Assembly (NCBI GenBank): GCA_963841815.1
Contig: CAWJEE010000010.1
Coordinates: 124,001-188,000 of the forward strand
From: JAOUJD01 sp963841815
Lineage (GTDB): Bacteria > Pseudomonadota > Gammaproteobacteria > Burkholderiales > Burkholderiaceae_F
DNA: 64,000 bases
Direction: 5' to 3'
Every line of letters begins with the position of its first letter. The stretch's first letter is position 1. Made by a program: the position numbers and the translations under genes. The notes beneath the pieces were generated by a model. The model did not search any database and was not told the origin of the DNA. It saw nothing but the letters and a program-made list of their open reading frames with translations. Shown piece after piece: positions 16,921 to 26,973 of this stretch.

Positions 16921-17820
16921 CCGGTGCGGTCGCGGTCGGGACTCTGGGCACGGCGCCATGCGTGCAGCTCGTCGCGCGACAGGGAACCGTCCTTGTTCGC
17001 ATCGATCGCGTCGAAGTTCTGCGACAGCCACGGCGCCGTCTTTCGCTTCGTCTCGCGAGATCTGGCCGTCTCCATTGGCGTCCATCCGCGGCCCGTGGTG
17101 ATGGCGCCGACCTGCCCACGCACTGCGCAGCTCGTCGGGCGACAACTGCCCGTCCTTGTTCGAGTCGAGCGCGTCGAAGTTCGACGACAGGCGCGGAGCG
17201 GATTTCGCCTCGTCGCGGCTGACGGCACCGTCCTTGTTGGCGTCAAGACGCGCGAATCCTTCGCCGCCGCGCGCCACCCGATAGGCGTGGATCTCGTCGC
17301 GGGACAACTGGCCGTCCTTGTTGCCGTCGACCGCGTCGAAGTTCTGCGACAACTGCGGCGAAGCCTTCGCCTCCTCGCGGGAGACGAGCCCGTCGCCGTT
17401 GCCGTCCAGCCGGGAGTGCTGGCGGGAGAACTGCGCGCGGGCGGCGATCAACTCTTCGCGCGACAGGAAGCCGTCCTTGTTGGTATCCAGCCGGTCGAAC
17501 TGCGCCGCCATCTCTTCCTTCGACACCTTGCCGTCCTTGTCGGTGTCGAGCCGAGCGAATCCCTCGCCCTTCATCCAGCCGCCATGCCCGTGCATTCCGC
17601 CGCGCATGGCTCCCGCCATCGGACCCTGCATCTGGCCATGCATCGGGCCCATGCCCGGTCCCACACCCTGGCCCATGCCCGGTCCCACACCCTGGCCCAT
17701 GCCCGGTCCCACACCTTGGCCCATTCCTGGTCCCGGCTGAGCGGGTGGTGTTTGTTGAGCAACAGCGGACAAGGCAGTCAGCGAGACTGCAGCCGCAACA
17801 GCGATCAGCGAGCGTTTCAT
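16897..17820 (-). CDS. Exported EF-hand calcium-binding protein with eight loops
   Basis: Signal peptide MKRSLIAVAAAVSLTALSAVA, then three copies of GPGMGQGV, a Met/Gly/His-rich linker (residues about 50-82), and a series of canonical EF-hand loops: DTDKDGKVSKEE, DTNKDGFLSREE, DGNGDGLVSREE, DGNKDGQLSRDE, DANKDGAVSRDE, DSNKDGQLSPDE, DANGDGQISRDE. An eighth (DANKDGSLSRDE) appears in the adjacent frame after a shift near 17045; that version likely ends around 16910-16918. The product is periplasmic or secreted and probably binds several calcium ions. It lies 93 bp downstream of gspC on the same strand, so secretion by the type II system is possible but unproven. Confidence 0.85.
17651..17734. 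repeat. Three 24-bp tandem repeats within the EF-hand gene
   Basis: Units start at 17651, 17675 and 17699 (ATGCCCGGTCCCACAC... on the plus strand), the third with one substitution, followed by a 12-bp degenerate partial. They encode GPGMGQGV repeats on the minus strand. The in-frame period suggests copy number could vary by slippage without breaking the gene. Confidence 0.9.
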
Positions 17821-17913
17821 TCGAGCATCTCCTGCGTGGGGTGACGCTCATTCAACGCCCCTCGCCGGCGGACGTCGACAGACGTTACCTTTGCTTACCG
17901 CTGCAACAGTTCG

Positions 17914-18507
17914 CTACTGAGTCTGCGCGGGTGGCGCGCCGGGAGGCGGAGCCGGCATTGCCGGCGGAGGAGGCTGCGGCTGCGGTAATTGCCCCGGTGC
18001 ACCCGCGGGACGCCCGCCTGGTGGCGCGCCGGCGGTGGGGGCCGTGAGCGTGTTGCCCTGGCGCGTGAAATTGGGCGGGGGCGGAGCACCCCCGAACGCG
18101 GCCATGGCGCGCGGGGGCAGGCGAAGCTCCTGACGCGCACCACCGGACTCGAGCACGACCGTCTCCGGCCCCACCTCGGCGAGCTTCAGGCCGGGCGCGA
18201 CTTCCTGGCCCAGCAGGAACACGCGCGCCGGCCGGCCATCGACCGACAGCACGGCGCTGGAGTCCTTGCCCGCCGAGTACGCGCCAATGGCCTGGATGTT
18301 CGACGTCGCCGCCTGGACCCGCTCCACCTTTCCGAACATGCGCGCCACGGCCACCGGATCCGGGTCGCGCAGCGGCGGGGGAGCAATTGGCGGCGGCGCG
18401 GCGGTCGGTGCCGGCGTGAATACGCGAACACCCCAATAGGCCGCGATCGCCATCACCAAGGCGAAGAAGACGAGATGGACCGCCACGGCGGCAAACTTTT
18501 TCAGCAT
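17914..18507 (-). CDS. gspC: Type II secretion protein GspC
   Basis: 197 residues: an N-terminal membrane span (AAVAVHLVFFALVMAIAAYW), a periplasmic Pro-rich linker, and a homology-region domain (VFLLGQEVAPGLKLAEVG, ETVVLESGGARQELRL), then a long Pro/Gly/Ala-rich tail instead of a PDZ or coiled-coil domain. GspC links the inner-membrane platform to the secretin GspD. It is divergent from gspG across 228 bp, an arrangement seen in other betaproteobacterial T2SS loci. Confidence 0.85.
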   Translation of the reverse strand: MLKKFAAVAVHLVFFALVMAIAAYWGVRVFTPAPTAAPPPIAPPPLRDPDPVAVARMFGKVERVQAATSNIQAIGAYSAGKDSSAVLSVDGRPARVFLLGQEVAPGLKLAEVGPETVVLESGGARQELRLPPRAMAAFGGAPPPPNFTRQGNTLTAPTAGAPPGGRPAGAPGQLPQPQPPPPAMPAPPPGAPPAQTQ

Positions 18508-18735
18508 TTCGTGTCCAACCAGGTGCCGCGCATCATGCGCTTGTTCGCCGATGCGTCCGTTTCATCCTCATGCATTAGCCGAGCGCAAATATCCCGCTTC
18601 AAGGGGGCAAGACTGCCATCTGCCGTTGATAATATCCCCCGCACCCTCGGCGTGCCCGGCGGAAAATCAAGAAAGTTCAACGCGTTCGGCGCACATCTTC
18701 AAGCTCTCATACGTTTCGTTTCGGATAGTGGTCAG
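18508..18735. promoter_or_regulatory. Divergent gspC / gspG intergenic region
   Basis: 228 bp that must carry promoters for both gspC (leftward) and the gspG-F operon (rightward). An AT-rich block TTGATAATAT at about 18626-18635 offers a -10-like element on the plus strand, but no convincing -35 accompanies it. No operator dyad stood out. Confidence 0.35.
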
Positions 18736-19215
18736 ATGACTTCGATGAACTCCCTTCGTTCCACGCACCCCATCGTCGCGATCCGTTCGCGCCTCGCGCG
18801 CGGATTCACGCTGATCGAGATCATGGTCGTGATCACGATCCTCGGCGTCCTGGCCGCCCTCATCGTTCCGCGTGTGGTCGGCCGCACGGACGACGCGAAG
18901 ATCGCGGCGGCAAAGCAGGACATCGCGTCGCTGATGCAGGCGCTCAAGCTGTATCGACTCGACAACGGCCGGTATCCCACGACGGAACAGGGACTGCAGG
19001 CGCTGATCTCCAAGCCCACGGTCGAGCCGGTGCCGAGCAACTGGAAGCAGGGCGGCTACATCGAGCGTTCCAGCGTGCCAACCGACCCCTGGGGCGAACC
19101 GTACAAGTACCTGAGCCCCGGCATGCGCAGCGAGATCGACGTGTTCTCGCTTGGCCGCGACAAGACCAACGGCGGCGAGGGCCCGGACGCCGACATCGGG
19201 TCGTGGGCACTGTAG
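18736..19215 (+). CDS. gspG: Type II secretion major pseudopilin GspG
   Basis: 159 residues from ATG 18736 (a second ATG at 18745 is possible). The prepilin motif ARGFTLIEIMVVITILG with G at -1 and E at +5 follows a 20-residue basic leader, and the C-terminal pseudopilin domain has the calcium-site region (DPWGEPYKYLSPG, SLGRDKTNGGEGPDADIGSW). It is the main subunit of the pseudopilus that pushes substrates through the secretin, and the first gene of the rightward operon. Confidence 0.96.
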   Translation: MTSMNSLRSTHPIVAIRSRLARGFTLIEIMVVITILGVLAALIVPRVVGRTDDAKIAAAKQDIASLMQALKLYRLDNGRYPTTEQGLQALISKPTVEPVPSNWKQGGYIERSSVPTDPWGEPYKYLSPGMRSEIDVFSLGRDKTNGGEGPDADIGSWAL

Positions 19216-19739
19216 TCGACGCCGACCAACTCCCTCGGCCCGCGGGCGCACGGCGCTGCGCGGGATTCACTTTGCTGGAGATGCTGGTCGTCATCGTCCT
19301 GGCGGGGGTCCTCCTGTCGCTCGTGTCGATCAACATCACGCCGGACCCGCGCCAGCAACTGCAGCGCGAAGCGCTGCGGGTGGGACAGTTGATGGGTCTT
19401 GCCGCCGACGAGGCCCGCATTCGCCAGCAGCCCATCGCGTGGGAGGCGGATCTGTCCGGTTATCGCTTCATCACCGAAGTGGGCGGCGAAAGGCAGCTGT
19501 TGACCACCGACGACCTGCTGCGCGAGCGCCGCTGGGAGAAGCCGATGAGTCGGGTCGCCGTGCTCGACGGCGGCGGCCCGCAGCCCGCACAGGTCCTGCT
19601 CGGGCCCGGCGCGCCGCCGGTGCGGGTCGCGGTCGCGCGCGAATGGGTCCAGCCGCGCTGGCGACTGGAACTCGTCAACGAGGATGGCGCCGTGCAGGTC
19701 GACTTCGATGAAGCCGGCCGCGCGTCGCTCGTGAGGTAG
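19203..19739 (+). CDS. gspH: Type II secretion minor pseudopilin GspH
   Basis: 178 residues from a GTG at 19203 that overlaps the end of gspG by 13 bp. The prepilin cleavage region CAGFTLLEMLVVIVLAGVLL is followed by a GspH-type beta domain. It belongs to the pseudopilus and is coupled to its neighbours. Confidence 0.88.
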   Translation: MGTVVDADQLPRPAGARRCAGFTLLEMLVVIVLAGVLLSLVSINITPDPRQQLQREALRVGQLMGLAADEARIRQQPIAWEADLSGYRFITEVGGERQLLTTDDLLRERRWEKPMSRVAVLDGGGPQPAQVLLGPGAPPVRVAVAREWVQPRWRLELVNEDGAVQVDFDEAGRASLVR

Positions 19740-19742
19740 TGA

Positions 19743-20114
19743 GTGAAGGCCCGCGGCTTCACCCTCCTCGAAGTCCTGGTTGCGCTGGTCATCATCGGCG
19801 TCGCGCTCGCTGCTTCAATGCGCGGGGCGATGTCGCTCACCAACACGGCCGGGTACAGCCGCGACAAGCTGCTGGCCCTGCTGACGGCGGAGAACCGGCT
19901 GTTGGAACTGCGCCTGGCGCGCGAGAAGCTCGATCCCGGCGAAGAGATCCTGCCGTGCGAGCAGGGCGGAATCGCGTTCACCTGCGCGCAGGCAGTCAAG
20001 CCGACGCCCAATCCCTTCTTCCGCCGCGTCGAGGTACGCGTCTTTCGCAGCGACGAGGCTGGCAACCGGCAGCAACTCGCCGAGTTGATGACCGTGCTGC
20101 CCACGAACCAATGA
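19743..20114 (+). CDS. gspI: Type II secretion minor pseudopilin GspI
   Basis: 123 residues with a GTG start and very short leader: KARGFTLLEVLVALVIIGVAL. GspI nucleates the pseudopilus tip with GspJ and GspK. Its stop overlaps the gspJ start as ATGA, showing translational coupling. Confidence 0.92.
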   Translation: MKARGFTLLEVLVALVIIGVALAASMRGAMSLTNTAGYSRDKLLALLTAENRLLELRLAREKLDPGEEILPCEQGGIAFTCAQAVKPTPNPFFRRVEVRVFRSDEAGNRQQLAELMTVLPTNQ

Positions 20115-20729
20115 AGACTCGCGGCTTCACGCTGCTCGAACTGCTGGTCGCCATCAGCGTGCTGTCCGTTGTGTCGGTGATTGCCTGGCGCGGGTTGGAC
20201 AGCCTGGTCGCCACCCGCGAGCGCCTCGAACCCGAGGTCGACGAGACGCGCGCGATGCTGATCGCGTTCGGCCAGATGGAGCGGGACCTGTCGCAGGTTG
20301 TGAATCCCGTACTTCCTTGGACTGGCGTCCTCGCCGCTCAACGTCCGGCCCGCGGACGGCGCGATGATGATCGAAGTGGCGCGCGTCGCCGCGGCCGTGC
20401 CCGACCGCGCGACCGAAGTGCAGACGGTGTACTACCGGGTCGTCGACGGCACGCTGGTGCGGCAGGCGACACCGCCGCTCCCGTACTTCCAGCCTTCGAA
20501 CAGCGACGCGATCGAGAACGCGCGGCTGATGGGAAACGTGAGGTCGATGGACGTGCGGATCTGGCGGACCGGGGTCGGTTGGGTTCCGCCGGGCGACAGC
20601 ACCGAAGCCTCCGCGGCGCCCGGCGTCCCCGCGCCGACCGGGCGCAAGCAGCCGGCGCCAGGCATCGAAGTCACGCTCACGCGGACCGACGGCCGGACGT
20701 ACCGCCGGGTCTTCCTGGTGAGCGCATGA
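20111..20729 (+). CDS. gspJ: Type II secretion minor pseudopilin GspJ (frameshift near 20311)
   Basis: The N-terminus KTRGFTLLELLVAISVLSVV is a typical class III signal. After LSQVVNP an extra base breaks the frame; the adjacent frame continues YFLGLASSPLNVRPADGAM then MIEVARVAAAVPDRATEVQ through to the stop at 20729. The corrected length is about 205 residues, normal for GspJ. It overlaps gspI by 4 bp. Confidence 0.88.
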
Positions 20730-20763
20730 TCCTCGACGCTCGCACCGCGGTCCCCTCGCTTCC

Positions 20764-20784
20764 CCCTCCCTCCAGGAGGGAGGG
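20764..20784. repeat. G/C-tract palindrome between gspJ and gspK
   Basis: CCCTCCCTCC (20764-20773) and GGAGGGAGGG (20775-20784) are a perfect 10-bp dyad around one base, followed by a second GGGAGGGGG tract. This polypyrimidine/polypurine block directly precedes the gspK start at 20802 and is unlike the surrounding coding sequence. It resembles dispersed intergenic repeats of GC-rich bacteria. Confidence 0.7.
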
Positions 20785-20801
20785 TCAGGGAGGGGGCCCA
20801 C

Positions 20802-21761
20802 ATGCGGCCCCCAGGCCATCAAGACGGCGCAGCCGTCCTGATGGCGCTGTTCGTCGCCACGCTCGCCACCCTGATCGTCACCGGCCTCTTCTATCGTCAG
20901 TTCGTGCTGCTCAGGACGATCGAGAACCAGCAGCTGGTGTCGCAGAGCCGGCAGCTGCTGCGTGGCGCGCTCGACTGGGGTCGTGCCATCCTGCGCGAGG
21001 ACGCGAACCGTTCCAGCTACGATGCGCTGTCGGAACCCTGGGCTCAACCGCTCGCGGAGACGCGCCTGGACCAGCTCGGGGAAACCGGCTCGATCGCATC
21101 GCTGGCGACCATCGCCGGTTCGATGGAAGATGCCCAGGGTCGCTTCAACCTGCACAACCTCGTGAACAACGGCGAGATCGTCGACAAGGAACTGGCGTCG
21201 TTACGACGCCTGGCTTCGCTGCTGGAGCTGCCGGCGCAGACGGCCGACCTGATCGCGGAGCGCATGCTCGAGTCCGAGGGAACGCCTTCCTCTGCCGACA
21301 ACAAGCCGGGCGATGCGGCGGGCGAGGCCGAGCGCGTGCCGTTGCCGCTGATGCTTCCGCGCGACATCCGGGGGGTCAAGGGCGTGGCCCCGGAAGCGGC
21401 CGACCGACTCGCGCCTTACATCGTCGTGCTGGACGAGCGCACCGCAGTCAATGTAAACACGGCATCTGCCGAAGTGATCGCCGCACGGGTGCCCGACCTG
21501 TCCCTGGCCGAAGCGCGCTCCCTGGTCGCCGAACGCGAGCGCATTTCGTACTTCAACAGCCTCGGTGAAGTGCGGACAAGGCTGGGTGCGAAGGGCTCCA
21601 CCGTCACTGATGCCGAACTCTCGACGAACTCGCGTTTCTTCTTCATCCGGGGGGAAGTGAAGCTCGATCGAGCCGTGACTCGCATGGAAGCCCTGGTCAA
21701 GCGCGGCGCGCCGGGCCAGGGACCCGCTGCGGTCAACATCCTGTGGACCCGCGAAATCTGA
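20802..21761 (+). CDS. gspK: Type II secretion tip pseudopilin GspK
   Basis: 319 residues. A short leader precedes GAAVLMALFVATLATLIVTG, which lacks the usual Glu+5 as is normal for GspK, the largest pseudopilin. The helical tip domain includes VNVNTASAEVIAARVPDLSL, the helix-hairpin-helix-like part of the SAM-like fold. It caps the pseudopilus with GspI and GspJ. Confidence 0.92.
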   Translation: MRPPGHQDGAAVLMALFVATLATLIVTGLFYRQFVLLRTIENQQLVSQSRQLLRGALDWGRAILREDANRSSYDALSEPWAQPLAETRLDQLGETGSIASLATIAGSMEDAQGRFNLHNLVNNGEIVDKELASLRRLASLLELPAQTADLIAERMLESEGTPSSADNKPGDAAGEAERVPLPLMLPRDIRGVKGVAPEAADRLAPYIVVLDERTAVNVNTASAEVIAARVPDLSLAEARSLVAERERISYFNSLGEVRTRLGAKGSTVTDAELSTNSRFFFIRGEVKLDRAVTRMEALVKRGAPGQGPAAVNILWTREI

Positions 21762-21769
21762 TCGGACAA

Positions 21770-23035
21770 TGAAAGAGAAAAGCGCCCAGCGCCTGCTCGT
21801 CTTCGTGCCGCCTCGCAGTTCGATGGCGGGACGCAGCCAGCTCGCCACCAGCACGGTGGTCGATTACGTCGCGACGGGCGGCAGCAGCGCCCGCGGGCAA
21901 ACGCCGATCGCACTGCTTCCGAAAGCGAGTTCGGTCGACGTCGTGTTCGACGCGAGCGACGTGTTCATCACGACGATCGATCCTCCGAAGCTCGCCGAAG
22001 GAAAGCTCCGGATGGCGTTGCCGAACATCCTCGAGGAGCGTCTGCTCGCCGATCCCGCGGACTGCCACTTCGCGTTCAGGCCGACGCGCAGCGGCGGCAA
22101 CACGGCGCCGGCGAAGCTCCGAAGATGCCGGTCGCGGTCGTCGATCGCGGACTGCTCACGCGGGCGCTCGATGCGCTGACCGAGTCCGGTTACCGCATCC
22201 GGGCTGCCTACAGCGAGATCTACACGGTTCCGCCGCCCTCGGCGGGCGTGCTGTCGGTGCGCATCGGCCGCGGCCGCGGCATCGCACGTTCCGGGAGTGC
22301 ACGACGGGTTTGCATTCGACATCGGCGAGGAAGTTCCGCCCACGTTGGCGCTCGCCGTCCGGCAACTCGGCATCAAGCGCATCCAGGCCTACGGCAGGGA
22401 AGCATCGCGCCTCTCGGCGCTCGCCGAGGGGCTGGGCGTGCAGGTCGACGTGCACCCGGAGGAGGTCGAGCTGGGCAGCACCGGTGGCGCCGTGAACTTG
22501 CTGCAAGGGGCCTTCGCACAGGGCGGCATGATGGGTTCGCTTCACGCCCGGCGGCCTGATGCCCGCGCTCACCGCACGCGCGTTGCGCGTTCCGCTCGCC
22601 TGGGCCGCGGCGGCGGTGGTCGTCGCGGTCGCCGGCATGAACATCTACTACCTGAAGCTGGACGGCGAATCGAAGGCACTTCGCAGCCAGATGGAGGCCA
22701 GCTTCCGTTCGAACTTCCCGCAGATCACCGCCATCGTCGATCCGATCGAGCAGACCAGGCGTCAGATGTCGGAGCTGCGATCGCGCGCAGGCATTCCATC
22801 CGCGAACGACTTCTCGGTGCTCAACGCGCGCACGGCGTGCTGCTGTCGATCGCTCCCGCTCGGAAGCGTTGCCGCGATGGAATATCGCGACAACGCCCTG
22901 AAGGTGAAGTTCAGGCCGGGCACAGGCGACAACGCCGCGCTGCAGAACTCGCTTCGCTCGGCAGCCGTGCAGCAGGGACTCGCCATCCGGTTCGAAGGCG
23001 ATGGAACCGCCCGCATCACGGCGGCGGGGATGTGA
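21770..23035 (+). CDS. gspL: Type II secretion protein GspL (several frameshifts)
   Basis: Reconstructed across frames as about 420 residues. The cytoplasmic actin-like domain starts MKEKSAQRLLVFVPPRSSM and includes LPNILEERLLADPADCHFA, MPVAVVDRGLLTRALDAL and GFAFDIGEEVPPTLALAVRQ. The membrane span is PLAWAAAAVVVAVAGMNIYY and the periplasmic ferredoxin-like domain ends GLAIRFEGDGTARITAAGM. Frame breaks occur near 22115, 22295 and 22550, with a compensating pair near 22828/22857. GspL anchors the GspE ATPase to the membrane. The stop overlaps the gspM start. Confidence 0.85.
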
Positions 23036-23529
23036 CATGGAAGCACTCGAAACTGTTCTGGGCCGAACGAGCACCGCGCGAGCGCGCCGTCCTGATGCTG
23101 GGCGGCTTCCTGCTGCTGGCCGTCGTCGTCTATCTCGTCGCGATCGAGCCTGCGTGGACCGGCATCGCGCGGCTGGAGAAGAGCCTGCCGCAGCAGCGCG
23201 CCAACGCGGCGGAACTCGAGGCGTTGCTGGCCGAAGTCAAGGCGCTGAAGGGACGCCCGGCGGTGGCGACCATGTCCGCGGCCGACGCGCGCGGCGCCCT
23301 GGAGAGCTCGCTGGGCAAGGCCGGCCTGAAGGCCGCGCGCATCGTCCCGCTGTCGGACGGCGACATCCAGCTGCAGTTCTCCGACGTGCCGGTGAGCAAG
23401 TGGGCGCCATGGCTCGCGAGCGTCGAGCGCGAGCTCGGGGCGCGCTCCACCGCGGTCACCGTCACCGGCCGCGAGGCGACCCCGGGCAACGTCGATGTGG
23501 ATCTTGCCTTGCGGCTCGCGCGCAAGTGA
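23032..23529 (+). CDS. gspM: Type II secretion protein GspM
   Basis: 165 residues from GTG 23032, overlapping the gspL stop (GTGA). A short cytoplasmic N-terminus and one membrane span (VLMLGGFLLLAVVVYLVAI) precede a periplasmic coiled coil (ARLEKSLPQQRANAAELEAL) and ferredoxin-like domain. It is the partner of GspL in the inner-membrane platform. Confidence 0.9.
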   Translation: MTWKHSKLFWAERAPRERAVLMLGGFLLLAVVVYLVAIEPAWTGIARLEKSLPQQRANAAELEALLAEVKALKGRPAVATMSAADARGALESSLGKAGLKAARIVPLSDGDIQLQFSDVPVSKWAPWLASVERELGARSTAVTVTGREATPGNVDVDLALRLARK

Positions 23530-23538
23530 AGGCGGTCG

Positions 23539-24319
23539 ATGCGAAAGGTTCTCTTCGTCCTGGCCGCGGTGGCGGGGCTGCTGGCCACGGTGCTGGTCAT
23601 CGCTCCGGCTCAGTGGGCCGCATCGGCGCTGAAGAACGCGACCGGCAGCCGGATCGAGCTTGCCGATGCGAGTGGCACGGCATGGAACGGCTCCGCATTG
23701 CTGGTGCTTGCGTCGTCTCCCGATCCGGCGGCGCCGCGAGCGACACTGCCCGAACGACTGTCCTGGCGCCTGAGTCCCTGGTCGCTGGTCGTCGGGCAAC
23801 TCGACCTGACGGTGACGCATCCGTCGGCGCTCACCCAGCCGCTGGCCGTGCGCGCCCCGCTCTTCGGCGGTGGCGTAACGACGTTGAGCGCAACGACACT
23901 GAGGCTGCCGGCGTCGCTGCTGGTCGGCGTCGGCGCACCGTGGAACACGATTCGGCCCGGCGGCATCCTGATGGTGAACTGGGATCGCCTGCAGATCGGC
24001 GAGCGGCCGGATCCAGGGAAACATCGGCGCGGAGTGGCAATACGCCTCCAGTGCGCTGACGCCGGTGTCTCCAATGGGCCACTACCGCCTGCAGACCAAT
24101 GGCATCTGGCCGGGAACACAGTTGGATTTATTGACCATTTCGGGTCCCCTCGAGCTGAAGGGCAGTGGCACAATCGCCGCGGGCGGGCGCTTACGCTTCA
24201 CGGGCCGGGCACAGGCCATGGCGGGCACCGACCCGGGCGTGAAAGCGCAGCTCACGGGCCTGATTTCGCTGCTGGGCCGGCGCGATGGAGAGGGAGCCCT
24301 CTTGAATTTCGGTGGTTGA
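23539..24319 (+). CDS. gspN: Type II secretion protein GspN (frameshift near 24015)
   Basis: The N-terminal anchor is MRKVLFVLAAVAGLLATVLV, followed by a periplasmic beta-rich domain with the family pattern (GTAWNGSALL, LSWRLSPWSLV, GGGVTTLSATTLRLPASLL). After LQIGERPDP an extra base shifts the frame; the continuation GHYRLQTNGIWPGTQLDLL ... LSLLGRR-like end stops at 24319, two bases before the gspD ATG. GspN is a non-essential accessory found in some T2SS operons. Confidence 0.85.
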
Positions 24320-24320
24320 C

Positions 24321-26973
24321 ATGACAAGCAAGCGCAGTCCCGAACGCGCTGGCGAGTGGTTCCTGTTCCGTTCGATCGCGCTCGCCTGTGCGCTGTCGAT
24401 GACAGCGACCTCGCTGGCTCCCACGGCCGCGGCCCAGGGCACCCGCACCAAGCGCCCTGGAGCAGCCGCACCGGCGCCGGCCGGCCAGTCCACCGCCGCG
24501 AACCCGACGAACCCGGCCTCGACCTCCGAGCCGGTGATGCTGAATTTCGTGAACGCGGACATCGACGCCGTGGTCCGCGCCATCGGCCAGTACACCAGCC
24601 GGACTTTCGTGGTCGACCCGCGCGTCAAGGGAACGCTGTCGCTCGTCACCGAGCGGCCGGTCACGCGCGAGCAGGCCTACGAGCAGCTGCTGACCGCGCT
24701 GCGCCTGCAGGGCTTCACGATCGTGCAGACCGGAAACGTCGCGCGGGTGTTGCCGGAAGCGGACGCCAAGCTGCAGGGCGGCGCGGTCGTCAGCCCGCAG
24801 GGAAGCGCTCCGCGCGGCGACCAGCTCGTCACGCAGGTGTTCCGCCTGCAGTACGAATCGGCGACGGCGATGGTGCCGATCCTGCGCCCGCTGATCGCGC
24901 CGAACAACACGATCTCGGCCTATCCGCAGAACAACACGCTCGTCATCACCGACTACGCCGACAACCTGAGGCGCATCCAGCGGATCATCGAGTCGATCGA
25001 TACGCCGGCCACGTCGGAAACGGAAATCATCCCGATCAAGTTCGGCCTGGCGATGGAAATCGGCACCGTCGTCAACCGCATGCTCGACGAAGGCGCCCGC
25101 GCTGCGGGACAGGCCATCGATGCCGGCCAGCGGGTCTCGGTGCTGGCGGAACCGCGCACGAACGCGCTGATCCTGCGCGCCCCGAGCGCCGCGCGGATGA
25201 TGGTCGCCAAGAGCCTGATCGCGAAGCTCGACCAGCCGGCGCTGACGCCGGGCAACATCAACGTCGTCTACCTGCGCAATGCCGAGGCGGCGAAGATCGC
25301 GCCGCTGCTGCGCGCCATCATCAGTGCCGATCCGTCGTTCGTCCCGCAGACCACGGGCAGCGGACTGTCGCCTTCCACCGGAATCGACCTCCGGGCCGGG
25401 CATGACGACCCAGCAGGCGACGCTCGGCACCGCCGCCGCCGGCCAGCAGCGACGACCACCGGTGCCGGCGGAACCGGACCGCTCTCAGGAATGATCCAGG
25501 CCGACCCGGCGACGAACTCGCTGATCATCACGGCACCGGAACCCCTGTACCGGAACATCCGGCAGATCATCGACAAGCTCGACGTGCGCCGCGCCCAGGT
25601 GGTGATCGAGTCGCTGATCGCCGAAGTCTCGGCGGAGAAGGCCGCCGAGTTCGGCATCCAGTGGCAGTCGCTGGGCAACATCAACGATTCGGGCACCAAC
25701 GTGATCGGCGGCACGAACTTCGGGGTCGGCGGCACGAACATCATCGACGTCGGCGCAGAACATCGGCGCGGTCGGCCAGGGCCTGAACATCGGCATCGTC
25801 CAGGGCAAGGTCACCATCCCCGGCATCGGCGAGATCCTCAACCTCGGCTTCCTCGCTCGCGCGCTGGAGACCAAGGCGGACGCCAACATCCTGTCGACGC
25901 CGACGATCCAGACGCTGGACAACGAGGAAGCGAAGTTCCTCGTCGGCCAGAACATCCCGCTGATCACCGGCTCCTACGCCAACACCGGCGCGGGCGGCAC
26001 GGCCTCCGGCGTGAACCCGTTCCAGACCTTCGAGCGCCGCGACATCGGCCTGCAACTGCGCGTGCGACCGCAGATCTCCGAGGGCGGTGTGGTTCGCCTG
26101 GCGATCTACCAGGAACTGTCGTCGATCCAGAACACGCTGACGGCGGCGCAGGGCGGCATCATCACGAACAAGCGCAGCTTCGAGTCGATGGTGCTGGTCG
26201 AGGACGGCAACATCGTCGTGCTGGGCGGCCTGATCGAGGACAAGACGGACAACAGCCGGAGCCAGGTGCCGATCCTCGGCAGCATCCCTATCATCGGCGA
26301 ACTGTTCAAGTACGAGAACCGCAAGCGGACCAAGACCAACCTGCTCGTGTTCCTGCGGCCGTACGTCGTGCGGGACGAGGCGACCTCGTCGGCGCTGGCG
26401 ATGGATCGCTACGACTACATCCGCGGCCAGGTCGCCAACAGCACGGTCGCCGACAACATCATCTTCCGCGACCTGCAGAGCCGGCAGATGCCGGAGCGAC
26501 CGCCGGTTGCGCCGTCGATGAGGCAGTCCAAGCAGCCCGCCCCGCCTGCGCAGAGCCCCGTCCGACGCCGACGACACCGGCGCCGGCGCCTTCGAGCGAG
26601 CCGCCGCCGTCTTCTTCCACGAGCGCACCGCCACAGGCCGCGGCTCCCGCCGGCGCTCACTGCCGCTGGCGCCGCGGCGCCGTCGAGCGGCGCGTTCGCT
26701 GCGCAGGGACCGGCGCCGAGCGGCGGCATGCAACTGGTGCAGGTGGCGACCGTCAACGAGATCGCCCGCGGCCGCGAATTGCAGCGCCAGTTGCGCGACG
26801 CTGGCTTCGACGCCTACTGGGAAAGCGTGAGGACCGGGAGCGGCGAGATGGTGCGGGTGCGCGTCTCGGTCAACCAGGCAACGCAGAGCGTCGCCGACAC
26901 CGTCGCGAAGCTGAAGGCGATGGGGTTCGACCCGGTCGTCGTGACGCCTGTGACGGGCAGGATCCGGCAGTGA
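24321..26973 (+). CDS. gspD: Type II secretin GspD with a C-terminal SPOR-like domain (frameshifts)
   Basis: Outer-membrane secretin. After the signal peptide (ALSMTATSLAPTAAA) come N0 (MLNFVNADIDAVVRAIGQYT), N1-N3 domains, and the secretin core (ALETKADANILSTPTIQTLD; VGQNIPLITGSYAN; LGGLIEDKTDNSRSQVPILG; TNLLVFLRPYVVRDEAT). The frame breaks near 25755 (extra G in GGCGCAGAAC) and twice near 26560-26660, where the true reading is a Pro/Ser linker (TPTTPAPAPSSEPPPSSST). Unusually, after the linker there is a SPOR-like domain (MQLVQVATVNEIARGRELQR ... MVRVRVSVNQATQSVADTV). The corrected length is about 880 residues, longer than the usual 650-780. The stop overlaps the gspE start. Confidence 0.9.

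Noticed and set aside
17651..17734. Short repeats considered as a CRISPR array
   Set aside because: Units are contiguous without spacers and encode protein repeats in frame.
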